A stretch of 64,000 nt of DNA from Eumeta japonica. Its lineage: Eukaryota; Arthropoda; Insecta; Lepidoptera; Psychidae. This document shows positions 1 to 11,812 of the stretch, piece by piece. The notes under the pieces were generated by a model. It was not told the origin of the DNA, did not search any database, and was given only the letters and a program-made list of their open reading frames with translations. The stretch is taken from assembly GCA_005406025.1 (NCBI GenBank), contig BGZK01000140.1, positions 1-64,000 of the forward strand. The letters run 5' to 3'. The position numbers were made by a program, and so were the translations under genes. Positions within the stretch are counted from its first letter, which is position 1; every line of letters starts with the position of its first letter.

Positions 1-125
1 CTGAAACCGAAAGTTTGATGAGAAGATTGATGGATGTCAGTGACGCAAGAGCATGTGCAAAGATTGTACCGTAGGACATCTATAGGCTCTGCCTACCCTA
101 TGAGAAATAGGCGGAGTTTATATAT
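1..125 (+). pseudogene. RTE-like LINE, C-terminal end of reverse transcriptase ORF (fragment)
   Basis: Reading across stops and frameshifts gives a tail of the type RRLMDVSDAR, followed by a Cys-Lys-Asp segment and then AYP. This matches the end of a moth RTE-type non-LTR retrotransposon ORF. Better-preserved relatives lie at 31850-32420 and 56560-56795, the latter being the same segment in the right arm of the inverted repeat. It is cut by the window edge and non-functional. The family call rests on recognition of the tail, not on a search. Confidence 0.6.
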
Positions 126-180
126 TATCAAGGACAGTGTGTTAATTTCTAGAGATGTACTATGATTCCAAAAGCTTGAT

Positions 181-1189
181 AAAAAAAAACCGGCCAAGTG
201 CGTGAGTCGGACTGCGCACCGAGGTTCCGTACAAACCTGCAAGGTTTACAAAGTTCGTTTTACCAAATTTCGAGATTCTATGTCAACGGGAAGTGGTCTT
301 TAGGTTTTATTCCCTTGCGTGTAGTTGCGAGTTTCAAAATATGCGGTATCAATGGTTGTACTTTTGCGTTTTGCGTTTTGCGTTGACTTAGAATTTTTTC
401 ACGGGTTAAAGGCAATTAGATCTAAGTATTTGATATGAATTTCAACTTGATAGCTCTACGCGTTCATGAGGAAAAAGTAATAAGTTTATATTTATTAAAA
501 ATATATATTTTGTAATGTAACTAAAAATTTAAGGTTTTGAATTTTCCTTTATGTGTGCTATAAAACGTTGCTTCATGCCAAATTTCAAGATTCTAGGTCG
601 ACTGGAAGTACCCTTTAGGTTTTGATTCCCTTGCGAGTACTTGCGAGTTTCAAAATATGCAGCTTAAATTGCTGTTTCTTTTGATTGCGTTGACATAGAA
701 GTTTGATTTTGTTACAGCTTAAAGGTATTATAGACCTGAGTATTTGTATGAATATCAATTTAATACCTCTACGCGTTTATGAGGAAATGGGTAGTAAGTT
801 TAAAATTATTAAAAAATATATATTATGTGATGTAACTAAAAATTTATGGTTTCGTAATTTTCCTTTATCTATGCTATAAGACGTTGCTTCGTACCAAATT
901 TCAAGATTCTGAGTTCACGGGAAGCACCCTGTAGGTTTTGATTCCCTGCAAGTGTCGAAAATTTGCGGCATAAACGGCTGTATCTTTGATTGCGTTGGTT
1001 TAGAAGTTTGATTTTTCACAGCTTCAAGGGACAGTAGACCTGAGTAATTGATATAAATTTCAGCTTCATACCTCCACGCGTTCCTGAGAAAAAGGGTCTT
1101 GACAGACGGACGGACGGACGGACAGACGGACAACAAAGTGATCCTATAAGGGTTCCGTTTTTTCCTTTTGAGGTACGGAACCCTAAAAA
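181..1189 (+). repeat. Dispersed repeat with three internal ~320-bp repeats, inserted in the left arm
   Basis: The right arm lacks this segment: there the sequence runs straight from the AAGCTTGAT motif into the CAGCATCATCG motif, so this is an insertion in the left arm only. It opens after an A-run with CCGGCCAAGTGCGTGAGTCG and closes with GAGGTACGGAACCCTAAAAA, two motifs I know from many moth repeats. Inside are three diverged copies of about 320 bp (starting near 260, 578 and 892), each with a CAAGATTCT-like motif and TTGCGAGTTTCAAAATATGC or a variant. A GACG/GACA microsatellite lies at 1099-1130. A partial relative is at 57370-57660. I cannot assign a superfamily. Confidence 0.75.
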
Positions 1190-1684
1190 CAGCATCATCG
1201 TAAGCACAAACATCTGTTACCGCCGTAGGAGGGTGAAGTCGGTGTATAGTTTCTGTTAATATAGTTACTTGATCAAAAAAGAAAATCTTTACTAATAAAA
1301 TTAATAATAGAAGTCGTTTGTTTGTCTGTGACTTGAGCAAGGTATAAAAGAAAAAAAACAGTACAACGATACTCTGTGTCCCGAGTCGCTTGTAACTGAC
1401 GCAGTCATTGCGCAGCTTCAGCGCTTGCCTACTTTACACCATTGTGAGCTTTCATGGCTAACTTAACAGCGGCAAAGTTCCGTGCGTATGTACCGTGCTT
1501 TTAACCTATAATGCTATGGGATAACTAAATAAATATCAATAAGAATTGACAAAACGTGCTCTTTGGGAAAAGCTTTCAGTGAATTCACAACTGTACACTC
1601 AGATAAAATAATCAATTAATTATCTACTATTTGAGCGTATATGCTAAATTACTATTTTGCATACATCGAGACATTGAAGGTTTT

Positions 1685-1910
1685 ATGCAGATAGGGCGTA
1701 ACTACACAAAGGCAATTTTACAGGAGAAGTAAAATAAAATGTTTTGAAGGTAATTCTGAGATAAATTTTAATTGAAACTCTAATAATTATGCAGTTTTAT
1801 TAGTAGAAGGTATTAATATTATATTTTATGTATAATTAAATGTAGAAATAAGTGAGGAAATACGACACAAAAGTCAATTTGGCAAGTTTGTATTTACGCC
1901 CTATCTGCAT
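1685..1910. mobile_element. Short element with 16-bp terminal inverted repeats (left-arm copy)
   Basis: It starts with ATGCAGATAGGGCGTA and ends with the exact reverse complement TACGCCCTATCTGCAT. The TIRs continue imperfectly outward. The same element lies in the right arm at 55868-56083, so it was already there when the arms were copied. It is too small to code. It looks like a MITE; no clear target duplication was identified and the superfamily is unknown. Confidence 0.65.
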
Positions 1911-2079
1911 GAAGCCCTGATATAAATATTTACTGAACTCTTTAAAACAAGTCATCTTATAAAACGTGACCAACCTGCAAGTAATTATTCTGAAAACAAT
2001 AAAAACTTATGTCATCATACAAGTTAATAGTACCGATAATAATAACTAGATTGCCGACACGATATCACCACACACATTG

Positions 2080-3390
2080 AGCGGTAATAAACTGTCGCTC
2101 ACGATATCGCACGTACAAAACGATTCAATGTGTGCACATAAACGCCCCAACGAAGAGCGCGAATATTCGAAAGTCCGTGTCGGATCGCGAACTCGATCAT
2201 CAACGAGGCACAGCGAGCCTTTCCGTCAGTGTGCCTGTATGAGGGTTATGCTCAATTTTCAACACAACGACCGCTTACACGTCTAGATCCGGGTCACAGG
2301 CTACCACGTCAAATGTGGCGGAACTGGAAGCAGAATTATACTCTGCGTATTCAGCGAGTACAAATGTTTAGTCTGTGCATCACTCTGCTAGCTCTAGTTT
2401 TCAAGGTCGGAACGCTGATTATGTTTGGTAAATTCATCGTAATATTCCTTTGTTACAGGTAATCATTTCAATATTACCTCGGTCCAAAATAGATTTATGG
2501 TTATAATGACGATGGGCGTGTTAAAACGTACGACGACTAAACTAGGCTACAATACAATTATTTCAAAGCGCACGAAAATAACGAAGGTCGGGTTTCGTTT
2601 AGTTTGATAGGAGGTGGTGCTTTTGCTTTTACTCGTATTTGATACAACGCTTGAATGTAATACTTGAAAAGTTATATAAATAGTTCTAATATAGAACAAA
2701 ATTCATTATGAGCTTTAAAATTAATTTACGATGTATTTAATTACTGAAGGGAACCTGCGCATTTTGGTAAAGATATCATTTTACAAATAAGCGAAATATT
2801 ATTCACATGACAGCGACATATTTAAATGATATACCTACACTAGCGTAGAACCGACGCGATCACCTCAAAATTCTACGAGACAACGCTCTAAAGCTACGTC
2901 TGATTTTATTATCTGTTCATTCGCATTGGTTCAGCTTGCACCCGCGCGGGCGGACTCGAGGTGCAAGACGATATCCGAATACGAACGACACGGACTCGGC
3001 AGCCGTCGCCGGACGCCTTGGTTGAAAAATCAAGTATTCTTTGGTGTCTGTCTCTTTCAAACGTGAATATCGCAATTTCGCGTATACTGACTCTAATTGA
3101 GTGCCCTCGCGGCTTTGCCCGCGTGGATATGGAATAGCTTTTTCGTGTGATATATCAATTCTAATTTCTATCTTAATCCCATTCACAAGATCGTTCCTCA
3201 TCTAGATCTCCATAGCTTTTGCTCCAGGATCAAATCTTCCGTCCCGCAATCGGATTCTATCTCAGTTGTGTTTTCAGCGCCAATTTCTGAACCCACTCTA
3301 GATCTCAGTATTATTTTCATTTCTTATGAAAAAATGAATCCCGATCATGATTCGACTTCCAATCGCGTTCCCGACCCTGATAGCGCTATA
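2080..3390. other. Interior of the left arm, no gene recognised
   Basis: Open frames occur here, for example a 94-codon frame on the minus strand at 2917-3201 and a 77-codon frame at 2229-2462. The right-arm copy of the first is shifted by extra A bases in an A-run, and neither product resembles a family I know. The sequence around 3100-3130 contains a GCCCGCG-type motif common in moth repeats. I treat the region as non-coding repeat. Confidence 0.5.
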
Positions 3391-4283
3391 AACATAGCCT
3401 ATGTTCTAAGCGTGTTCTTCTACTTAAACAGTGTGTAAAATTTGACCCCGCAGAAAACAAAGGAACCACATTTTCCTAATGCATATTATAACTGTGCCCT
3501 GCAGTTCGCCTGCGCTAAACTTATATTATACCCGTCTGTTTTAAACACAGTATTATTATAAACAATGATCATTGACTGATGATGTGTACTGTCTGATGAC
3601 TGACAATACCATCTGAAAGATATTCAAAAAGACAAATCACAAAGGATATACCGACTTGTCTTGTTTCACAGCACACATGAATACGAAGAAATATAAAACA
3701 TTAAAATAATAAATAAAACTATAGTGGCTGTAGCCTCCATCAATAAAAGGGCCATCTGAGGTAAAAATAATTATTCAAATCAAATTGTAGTTTCAAAAAT
3801 TAGCTCGTTAAAACATACAAACACTTAATCTGTAAAATATGTATACTTAAGCTGGTGTTCGTTTTGATTTTGAAATGTCCATATTTATGCTTACCCCACT
3901 ACTTTAACAGTATCAACACGTTCGACAGATATTTAGGATTCCTTACTTCAAAATGAAAAACATATCGAATCACTCGTGTTTCTGTCTGTCTGCCTAGTTG
4001 TCATAGCCAATTTGCTTTGATACTGGACCTATAAATTGACATTCGGTACACATATGTATGTCTATGATCCAAACACGGCCGTGTAACATAAATGAATGAA
4101 TTTTAAATATGATGGCCACTTTTGGGGATGAATTAGAAAATTGATTTTTTGGAAATCTGTACATGTAACATTAAATGAAATCACTTTTTGTAGGACTTCG
4201 AATATATACATTTTTCATAATTTTAAATTAAAACTTATTAAGTTATTTAAGAAAATAGATGAGAGTCCACCATTTTCCCATAA

Positions 4284-4477
4284 GGGCTATCCATAAATTA
4301 CATCACACGTTGGGGAGGCCCAACGAAATGTGACAATGCGCGACAAGGAGTAGGTCAAAATCTTTATAACGTCAAATACGAAAACGAAAAAGGTTTATAT
4401 CTTTTGTTTTGTCCAGTATTTAAATTATTTAAAAGAAAATTATATAGTGTCAAAACCTTATAATTTATGGATGGCCT
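4284..4477. mobile_element. PIF/Harbinger-like MITE (decayed copy)
   Basis: Terminal inverted repeats read GGGCTATCCATAAATTA on the left and TAATTTATGGATGGCC on the right. The same element lies at 49401-49684 in the opposite orientation, where a 3-bp TAA target duplication is intact. Here the left flank is TAA and the right flank TAT, consistent with decay. It is non-coding. The superfamily call rests on the 3-bp TWA-type duplication of the better copy. Confidence 0.6.
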
Positions 4478-5760
4478 ATATCTCCAAAACTGCTGCGCCT
4501 AAAATTTTGAAAAAATACAAACAATAGTTATTTACTTAGAGATTACAAGAAAACCTATAAGAAGCCTAATTCGTTAAGTTTCTATTTTTCAATGTCCAGT
4601 ATAAACTGACAATATATTTAGAATACCTTCCATCACTCGGTCTTAGTCCACATATTCAAGAATATACGACAGGACAGAATTCAACAATAGACAAGATACT
4701 CAGCAATTAGGCATACTTTTTTTAGGTACCACAAACGAACATGATAGATATTAAACGTACGGAGCCCTCACCACGCAAGTTCAACCTGTGCTTGTCAGGT
4801 TTTTCTTGCGTACGCTTAGCCAGAAATTCGCTTGGTGCATGACAATGTCGAACAGAAAGAACACCATCGACGACATAAGGAAATCTAGCTAAGCGCTTCT
4901 CACATAGTCGTAATGCAATGACGTCACAGCGCTTAATGTAAAATACCAAAAGCAGCAACGAGATTGCGTCACGCGTTGAAAATGCGCCGCCGCCGCCGAC
5001 AGCCTTTTGTTATCAACGCATCTCGATATGCATCTATGAAATTTCCAAAATTCCCATGCGAAATCCAAAACGATACGATACCATTAGCATTTAGCAATAT
5101 TGTATCGGAAAAGCGCCAAATATATTTTTTTAATATAATTCAGTTTCATGAAAGGACAATGCCCAATGCGACTTGTCAGCATTTTCCCGAAGATTTGCTC
5201 ATCTGACACAATGCGTAAGTAGAAATAGTGTTATAACTAAGGACCAAGATAAATAAAATACTAGCATTTGTTTAGATGTTCGATATCTATCAATCCTTTG
5301 GAATCAATACTCAGTTCGTTGGTAAGGGATTGCAATGGACGAACAGATTCGAGGGTCGACGGTGGATTGCAGGGTTCATGTTGATATTTATTGCAGGCAA
5401 GCGTCAAACACAACTGAATCATATATTTTGTATTTTTATTTGCGGCTAATCATCTCAGTATCAATCGTTCCGCTCTGTATCCTTAAACTGAGCAGTGTCT
5501 ACAGGGCAACGAATACCACGCTCTCAACACCGCCCTTTGAGAACGACCTGCATTCAAAACATAAATACGAAAGTAGAAAAAACTGTTTCCTTTATATGGA
5601 TTTGTGGCATTACATCACCATGAAGGCCATAAACAATGACATTGCGCACGGACTGACGCGTTGAAACGATTTGGCACCGCGTCCGAACGTGTCGTGTACG
5701 TCCGATCGTTCGTAAAGAATGATCAACAACACAACATTTAAACCACCGCATTGTTGCACG
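4478..5760. other. Non-coding stretch, nothing recognised
   Basis: I see no splice-bounded exon, RNA gene or transposon terminus that I can support. The longest open frame (5335-5664, plus strand, 109 codons) has no recognisable motif and ordinary AT-rich composition. Confidence 0.5.
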
Positions 5761-6060
5761 CGACACGCTGCGTACTTTGACTAGCGCGTCGCCGAGTCCG
5801 CCGCAGTGCCCGCCGCGTCCGTCTCGCGGTCGTCCCGTACATCACGCACGCGTTCGTGCTTATCGTGCACGTGGACGGCGTATCCCGAACGGGCCCCGCG
5901 TGCTCCAGCGACGTCATATCGTGCACGGCTCCCGTTCGTGCGGACGTGCGACGGCCTTTACATCATTTCATGTAGAAGCGAAGCTATACAGAGGCGCGTG
6001 CGTGACGTCTGCGCGCGGCGGTGGAGTTCACCTCGCGCCGTAGTCGGCACGGAATAGAAA
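5761..6060. other. GC-rich, CpG-rich island of unknown role
   Basis: About 300 bases are much richer in GC and CpG than the surroundings, with overlapping arginine-rich open frames on both strands (for example plus 5777-6043). That is what high-GC DNA yields by default. No domain or clear splice signals are recognised. It could be a promoter or 5' UTR, or a GC-rich repeat fragment. Confidence 0.4.
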
Positions 6061-6330
6061 GTTAACGAAATCTAATAGATGGACGGCAGCTCAATGTTGT
6101 GCTAATATACGGTTTCATATAGAGAATACGGCTTAATTTATGTAGGTAAATTTACTTGTTATGTAGCATCATGAGCGGTTTAGGAGGATCATCAGCGATT
6201 CAAAAATAAAAACGTTAAAAAGGCAAAATTCGGACTCGCGCATGAAGCGCCCGTATCAACGTACAATATTGAACACTGTATATTTTTAAACAGTTAATAA
6301 AAAACAAAACAAAAATTAAGACTGAACAAA

Positions 6331-6850
6331 AAATTGGTTGCCTGTAAAGTCGGTATACGGGCGAAAGTTTTACGTGACAACGACTTTGAGTGGTAAATCA
6401 TTTTAATGTGAATATTCATTCGTATAGTAGGAAGAAGGATGAAATAATAGTAACAATTTAAAACATTTATTTATACAAAGAATTATATTAAAACATTAAT
6501 TTATACAAAGAATCTCGCACTGAATTTCATATTAACAAAATTTTATTTTTACCTTTACACATTGATACGTATTTATATACAAATATACATACAATAACTT
6601 GCAATACATTTGCGACAATGAAACAGCGTTTACTACAACTTAACTTGTTCCTATCTGAGTGGAAGGGACGCATGCCTTTCACTTTTTATGTCTGTCTCTC
6701 TCGCTCTTAGGCGGGCTAACCATGCCCGAGTGGAAGGGACGCGTGCCTCTCACTCGCTCTCATTGTGAGCGCATAACGTGAGCGGAGCGTAACGCAGTTT
6801 CTTGAAGTGTCACCCGGCAAACCAATTTATAAGACGTTGTCACGTCAAAA
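6331..6850 (+). mobile_element. Unnamed ~0.5-kb element, copy 1 of 3
   Basis: The left end reads ATTGGTTGCCTGTAAAGTCG and is followed by ACGTGACAACGACTT. The right end is AAGACGTTGTCACGTCAAAA. Copies with the same ends and the same orientation lie at 17673-18140 and 61006-61463. The ends carry matching ACGTGACAACG and TTGG(T)TTGCC blocks in inverted orientation but in a different order, so the TIR is subterminal or rearranged. The right half holds a variable block of GAGTGGAAGGGACGC-type repeats with TCTCTCGCTCTTAGGCG. It is non-coding and A-rich at both borders. I do not recognise the superfamily. Confidence 0.75.
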
Positions 6851-6939
6851 ACGTTGAAAAAAAAGTATGTTTCCTGTTCGGGGACCCCTTTCATTTTATT
6901 TTTATTATTTTTGTTGTAATTGTCATACATACTTTGTGA

Positions 6940-7055
6940 AAATTTCAAGTGTCTACCTATGACGGTTCAAAAGATACAGCCCTGTGAAAACGGACGAACA
7001 CGGAGCCTTAGTAATAGGGTCCCGTTTGCACCTATAAGTAAGGACTCCTAAAAAT
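6940..7055 (+). repeat. Tail of a moth dispersed repeat
   Basis: A stretch with AAGATACAGCCCTGTGAAAA, CGGAGCCTTAGTAATAGGGT and TCCCGT, ending in CTCCTAAAAATG, is a diverged form of the tail seen at 1120-1189, which also has TATAAGGGTTCCGT and ends in CCCTAAAAA. It is a short non-coding fragment. Confidence 0.45.
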
Positions 7056-8139
7056 GTATATGAAAGACAGTATTTGAGAAAGAATTGTAGGTCGATGTAT
7101 AGTTTATTTTTTATCGACAAAGCACAATTTTAACCGCCGGTGATCGATCGGAACTGACCGCTTACTAATATCACTGGTAGAACTAACTCGTAACATTATA
7201 TATTATATGGGTGTGCAAAAATAAAAGCGCTTTAAGATAAAAGTTCACTATAAACAGAGCGGCAAAATAAATAAGTACAAAATGCTTAATACATTCTTTC
7301 AACGATGATTAAAATAAATGCACGTAATGGTACAGTGACATACATTGTATCGTTTGAACTTGACGCTCAGAAATTTGTTAACCATTTTCACTGTCAAAAC
7401 ATGATTAAAAGAATTCAAGAAATATAGGGTAAATATCTAGGTACATGACCATACCTGGAATACACACAACTCATTACGTGCTTGGTCACGCTGATATGCT
7501 ACAAAACGCCACGATGCTATCGCACATTATATGAGGTGTGATTCCATGAAACTATTGCGCTGTGCTAACGTAAACTCAGTCATTCCGACCCTTATCACAG
7601 GAATACATAGAAATTCGTGTTTAAGAAAACCGATAGCATATCAACGAACTGATGTCATCTGACGATTAGGAAACTCAGAAAGAACACCTGGACGAAACGA
7701 GTTACCAAAGGGACAACCATAATCACCGTTCACACTCTATGACGTAGGCTCGCAAGCGAGTGTGTGCGCCTTACCCATAGATAAGATAACATTCCAGTCA
7801 TAATAACTAGATAATAAGCACCGTGGTGCCGGCGTATGGTGGATGCGTCATTTTTTCATAATAATGTATTCGGTTGCAACTAAGCCCAACACTGCTTGCT
7901 ACCAACAAGGAATAGTAGCCGAACACTAGTATTTAACGAAGCAGATCCATTAGATCTGTCTATTTGTCTATTAAACTTTATAATCAGAAACACGTTTGGA
8001 GTATATATTGATGGTCTATGGGTTAAAATTATTAAGGGTCAGCCAAACCCGAAAGATGGATTTCTTTCAATGTCATTCAAAATATATTTGTGGTAACAAA
8101 ACCATACATCGGTATTTTGTTTCATATTTTATTTAAGTA
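7056..8139. other. Non-coding stretch, nothing recognised
   Basis: AT-rich sequence with no supported exon or transposon end. The 66-codon frame at 7896-8096 has no recognisable motif. Confidence 0.45.
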
Positions 8140-8295
8140 AAGGTGCATCACTAGACGACCATCATCATATGTAGCTATAAATCCAAATCAGATATGAATA
8201 TGTATTTTGCAATTAGAATTGATCAATATTACGAAGTCTCAAGAATACAAAACTTTATCAGATCTAGATCTATCAAACTAGATCTTTAACCGAGG
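8135..8295. repeat. Dispersed repeat, inverted relative at 52255-52425
   Basis: The segment from GGTGCATCACTAGACGACCA through ATATGAATATGTATTTTGCA to the GATCTAGATC block is the reverse complement, with scattered mismatches, of 52255-52425. Similarity ends abruptly next to the CACCTTTACT motif, which suggests a common element boundary. No TIR was found. Confidence 0.55.
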
Positions 8296-8884
8296 ATAAC
8301 TTTTTCATGACATCCGAATTATTCTACTGAATACCAAGCTCTATCTACATGTGAAAAGCGCATTAAAGTCCATTCAGTATTTCTGGAAATGTTCGCGAAC
8401 AGACAGACAGACAAATAGTAAATTTAAAAACTTTGTTTTATGTTATATTACTTTTGTCTTATCATTCCCTCCCATTTTCATATATACCAACAATGTGCAT
8501 TATTCAGTTCATCAAACAGAGGTACACACCGAGGTCTACTGTTTTATTATATATATAGATGAAATCATAGACGTAGAAGCGAACTCTAGTAAAGTGAAGT
8601 CTGTGTGAATACAGCTGTACTTGAGGAGAAACTGACAAGAGAACGTTAAATATTCATCACTTTCACCGCATCTACCGACATACATTTATAACCTAGCACA
8701 CACTATGCAGATATGAGATAATATATTTAATTATAGTTGTATTATTACCATAGAATATCAGAGTTAAAACGATTTTTAAAATTAAGTTATATAAATTGTT
8801 TTAAAAACACAGTAAAATAAAACGGTTTTGAATTCTATGTAACCATAGATTTATAAATATGCTTTTTCTGGTTTCAAGTACATA

Positions 8885-9374
8885 CAGTGGAATCTCAATA
8901 ACTCGAACCTCGTTAAGTCGAAATCCTCAGTAAGTCGAAAAATAGCCATTCCCTTCCGATGAACCCTAAACACGCGGTATCTCGAATTATTTAGACTTTG
9001 TACCTCGAACAAAATGTTATTTCCTCCGAAGTATTGATAATACATATTTATACTCTATAACTCGCATTTCAAAAAGGAGACTCCGTAAATCGTAGTTGGT
9101 AAGATATAATGACGTCTTACTTGGAATTCCTCGAAATAATAGCAATAAATTTCAAAATGAATGTTCGGGTTCGGGGCTTCTAATCTATTGTTTTGTCTTG
9201 TACACGTGCAATGAATGAATACATTCATGAAACTTTCTAAGTAACACAGCTGTGAACGTCATGTTTGTTCCTTGTCGACACAGTCATATGTATCTCGAAG
9301 TTCTTGTCAAGTCGAAAACTCGTTAACTCGAATTTTTTGCATTTCCTGACATTCGAGTTATTGAGATTCCACTG
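8885..9374 (+). mobile_element. pogo/Tigger-like MITE, copy 1
   Basis: This is a 490-bp element bounded by CAGTGGAATCTCAATAACTC and its inverse GAGTTATTGAGATTCCACTG, flanked on both sides by TA. A CAG terminal triplet with a TA duplication is typical of the Tc1/mariner-pogo (Tigger) group. Near-ends are rich in TCGAA motifs. A second copy of the same length lies at 44763-45252 in the opposite orientation. No transposase remains, so movement would have needed enzyme supplied in trans. Confidence 0.85.
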
Positions 9375-11140
9375 TATTTTGTATTTACAGACTGTGCAAA
9401 TATCTCACCGTCTTGACATTTCAATGTCAAGTAGAAAACGAATGTTTGACACATCTATTGTTTAATTTGTATAATATAATATAATGTAATAAATATTATG
9501 GTGTGAGCATCCAAAATGAATATTTAAGCATAGCGTTATCGCTGTACCTTAAATATTCTTCAACAAATGTAAAAAAGTTTTTGTTCGCGTTCGGTGCTTA
9601 TAATAAGAGCGACGATGTTTAACTTGAACTAGACCTGAATGTATTTACGTTTATTTTATAAGTCGCGCTCAAATCGATTGATACACTTGATGATTGATCG
9701 CGCCAATCGCGCAACAGACCGCGCTCTAGAACGTTCCGGCTCCGTTAATTTCGGATCGGAGCTGTTGCATTAATAACTGTACAGTTCGAGTTCAATAACG
9801 ACGCCGGCGCGTCAATTGCGGATGTCAAGTCGTCTTGTTGACCCGCGCGAGGCCAGCCTTCGCCGGCGGATCGAAGAGCCGAGTAGATCGAGTATTACTT
9901 ATATATACCTACGACAGGGCCTGGACGAGGGACGGAAAGTTTTACAATGTCATAAGTCTCCTTCACAGGCGGCTACCTGCAATGGCTTAAACTGCAATTT
10001 AACTGCAACTTTGAATTCTTGGAATGCTGAGAATCGGACGTAATGATAATACATGGTAAAACAATGTACGTTCTAATAATACACACTCCTGACAAGTCAA
10101 CAAACATGTCCTAAATCTACGACACTACTGTAAAATCACACTATTTGTGTTATTAGTTCAAGCGCATTCTACGTTTATTGTATACCTAACAAATTGGCAC
10201 GCCGCCGCCCCGTAAAGCTAGCTCGCGCATGGTGACCGATAAAGAAAGTGAACAAAGAAAACGGAAATAGTACTACATAATATAAATGAATACCAAAAAC
10301 AAACAATAAACGGGTCGTAGATATGAACACAACTAGTTTATTATAAATAAGAGCGTGGAATAGAATTAGATAGAGGGTATATCTAATTAGATAGATAGAT
10401 AGAGGGTTAATAGAGGGTAGATAATACAAACGGTGGATAGTACATTAATGACGAAACAGTTCAAAACTAGTGTTTATTTATGAATTGAAATGACAGAAAT
10501 AACAATTGGTACTGCTAGTACAGCGGTAGACGCGGGGCTCGACCTAGTAGATCTTCTTTTTGGGAGAGTTCAGAGCGTAGAGGTCCTAGTTCTCGATCCA
10601 TGTAAGACGCGATCGGCTGCCAGAGCTCGAAGTTATCGGCGTGCGAAATAATAGGAATGCAAACGTGACCTTTTTTAACGATATCACATTCAGGTCTAAA
10701 GGGAGTTTCCTGGGTTTATATCTCGGTCGGCCTATTTCGGACATACGCGCCTCCGTACGTCCCACGCGATCTTCACCACTACAGATTATGGCCGGGAATG
10801 TCAATCACGTGGATTTATAAAAACTACATGATTGACATCCCGGGTGATTATCATCATATTTCGGCGTAAATTCAGAACTTTTCTCTTCTCCCTTTTTTGT
10901 CGTTTTGCGTCCTAAGCCCAATCAAGACCTGTTTTAATTTTTCTTTAAAATCCAAAAAGAAAATTTATATTTTTTCTTATTTATTATTAATAGGTACACA
11001 CATACATATTACAGTCTTAGTACTAGTGTGGATTATATAAAATCCTGGACAGGAATCGAAAGAGTGTACTCAACACGATTAACATCGCACTATTATAACA
11101 CAAAAGGACAAAAATAATAAAAAAAGAGTGTGTGTACTTA
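9375..11140. other. Non-coding stretch with a GC-richer patch at 9700-9960
   Basis: The patch at 9700-9960 is more GC-rich than its surroundings and includes CGACGCCGGCGCG near 9800, followed by a TATATATACC string near 9900. It could be a promoter or an old repeat. No exon is supported. A short GATA-type microsatellite sits around 10385-10405. Confidence 0.35.
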
Positions 11141-11149
11141 TGTACACGC

Positions 11150-11812
11150 GTTAGAAGTTATACTTCTTTGGCGTATGAATAATATTTAAAATAACTCAAA
11201 TGCAGTAGTAATCGACAATAAATATTAAAATCAATCAAAACGATTTTGTTTAATTGAAAATGTTTTATTAACGTAACAATATAACAATACAGTACAAATA
11301 TATAATCATTATTCATTATGTGAATGAGTCAAATACATTTAAAAAAAGAGTGTGTGTACTTATTATTCAATTACATATTTGTTAGAAAAATAATAAGTTC
11401 GTTAGAAATATATCTATATATTATACTTACATGGTTAACCTCTAATATTTAAAAACACTTCAAATTTTCACAATTTTTCACAACACAATGTTAAAAGTTT
11501 ACAAATAATGTTTATATATATAATAAATTGAACAAAAAATAATAATTATAGAAAATTAATACTCAAAATTGATTATTCATATGAATACTATATTTTGCAA
11601 GAACTGGGTTATGAATATAAGTACTATGTAATATATAGCATGAACACTCTGTACTATGTACTATATAGTATGAACACTCAGTAATTGTAACTATATTCAG
11701 TGTTGAAAATATATTTTTTTATTATTTCTATTCTGTGGCTAACTTCATCATGTCGTTTGTGCGCGCGCAGCTCACAAATTCACTCTCATCCAAACGTGCC
11801 AAAAGAAGTATA
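11150..11812. mobile_element. Candidate TIR element of unknown class
   Basis: GAAGTTATACTTCTTTGGCG near 11155 is mirrored by GTGCCAAAAGAAGTATAACT near 11796. Each terminus is itself a small palindrome (AGAAGTTATACTTCT). The A-rich motif AAAAAGAGTGTGTGTACTTA occurs just outside the left end at about 11124 and again inside at about 11343. Length is about 660 bp, AT-rich and non-coding. Exact borders and target duplication are not resolved. Confidence 0.5.

Larger units (their letters stand above)
1..3990. repeat. Left arm of a long inverted repeat
   Basis: This stretch, apart from an insertion at 181-1189, matches the reverse complement of 53284-56660 nearly end to end. Examples by eye are the block around 2090-2330 (reverse of about 55310-55690), 2500-2650 (reverse of about 55000-55150) and 3390-3780 (reverse of about 53500-53880). 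Differences are scattered substitutions and small indels, I estimate around 5-10 percent, so the arms are not a fresh duplication. Homology stops at 3990, in a short GTCT run. On the outer side it runs off the window at position 1, so the full arm length is unknown. No gene is recognised inside. Confidence 0.93.

Noticed and set aside
5777..6043. Arginine-rich frames in the GC island
   Set aside because: Overlapping frames on both strands and no motif. Typical of CpG-rich DNA.
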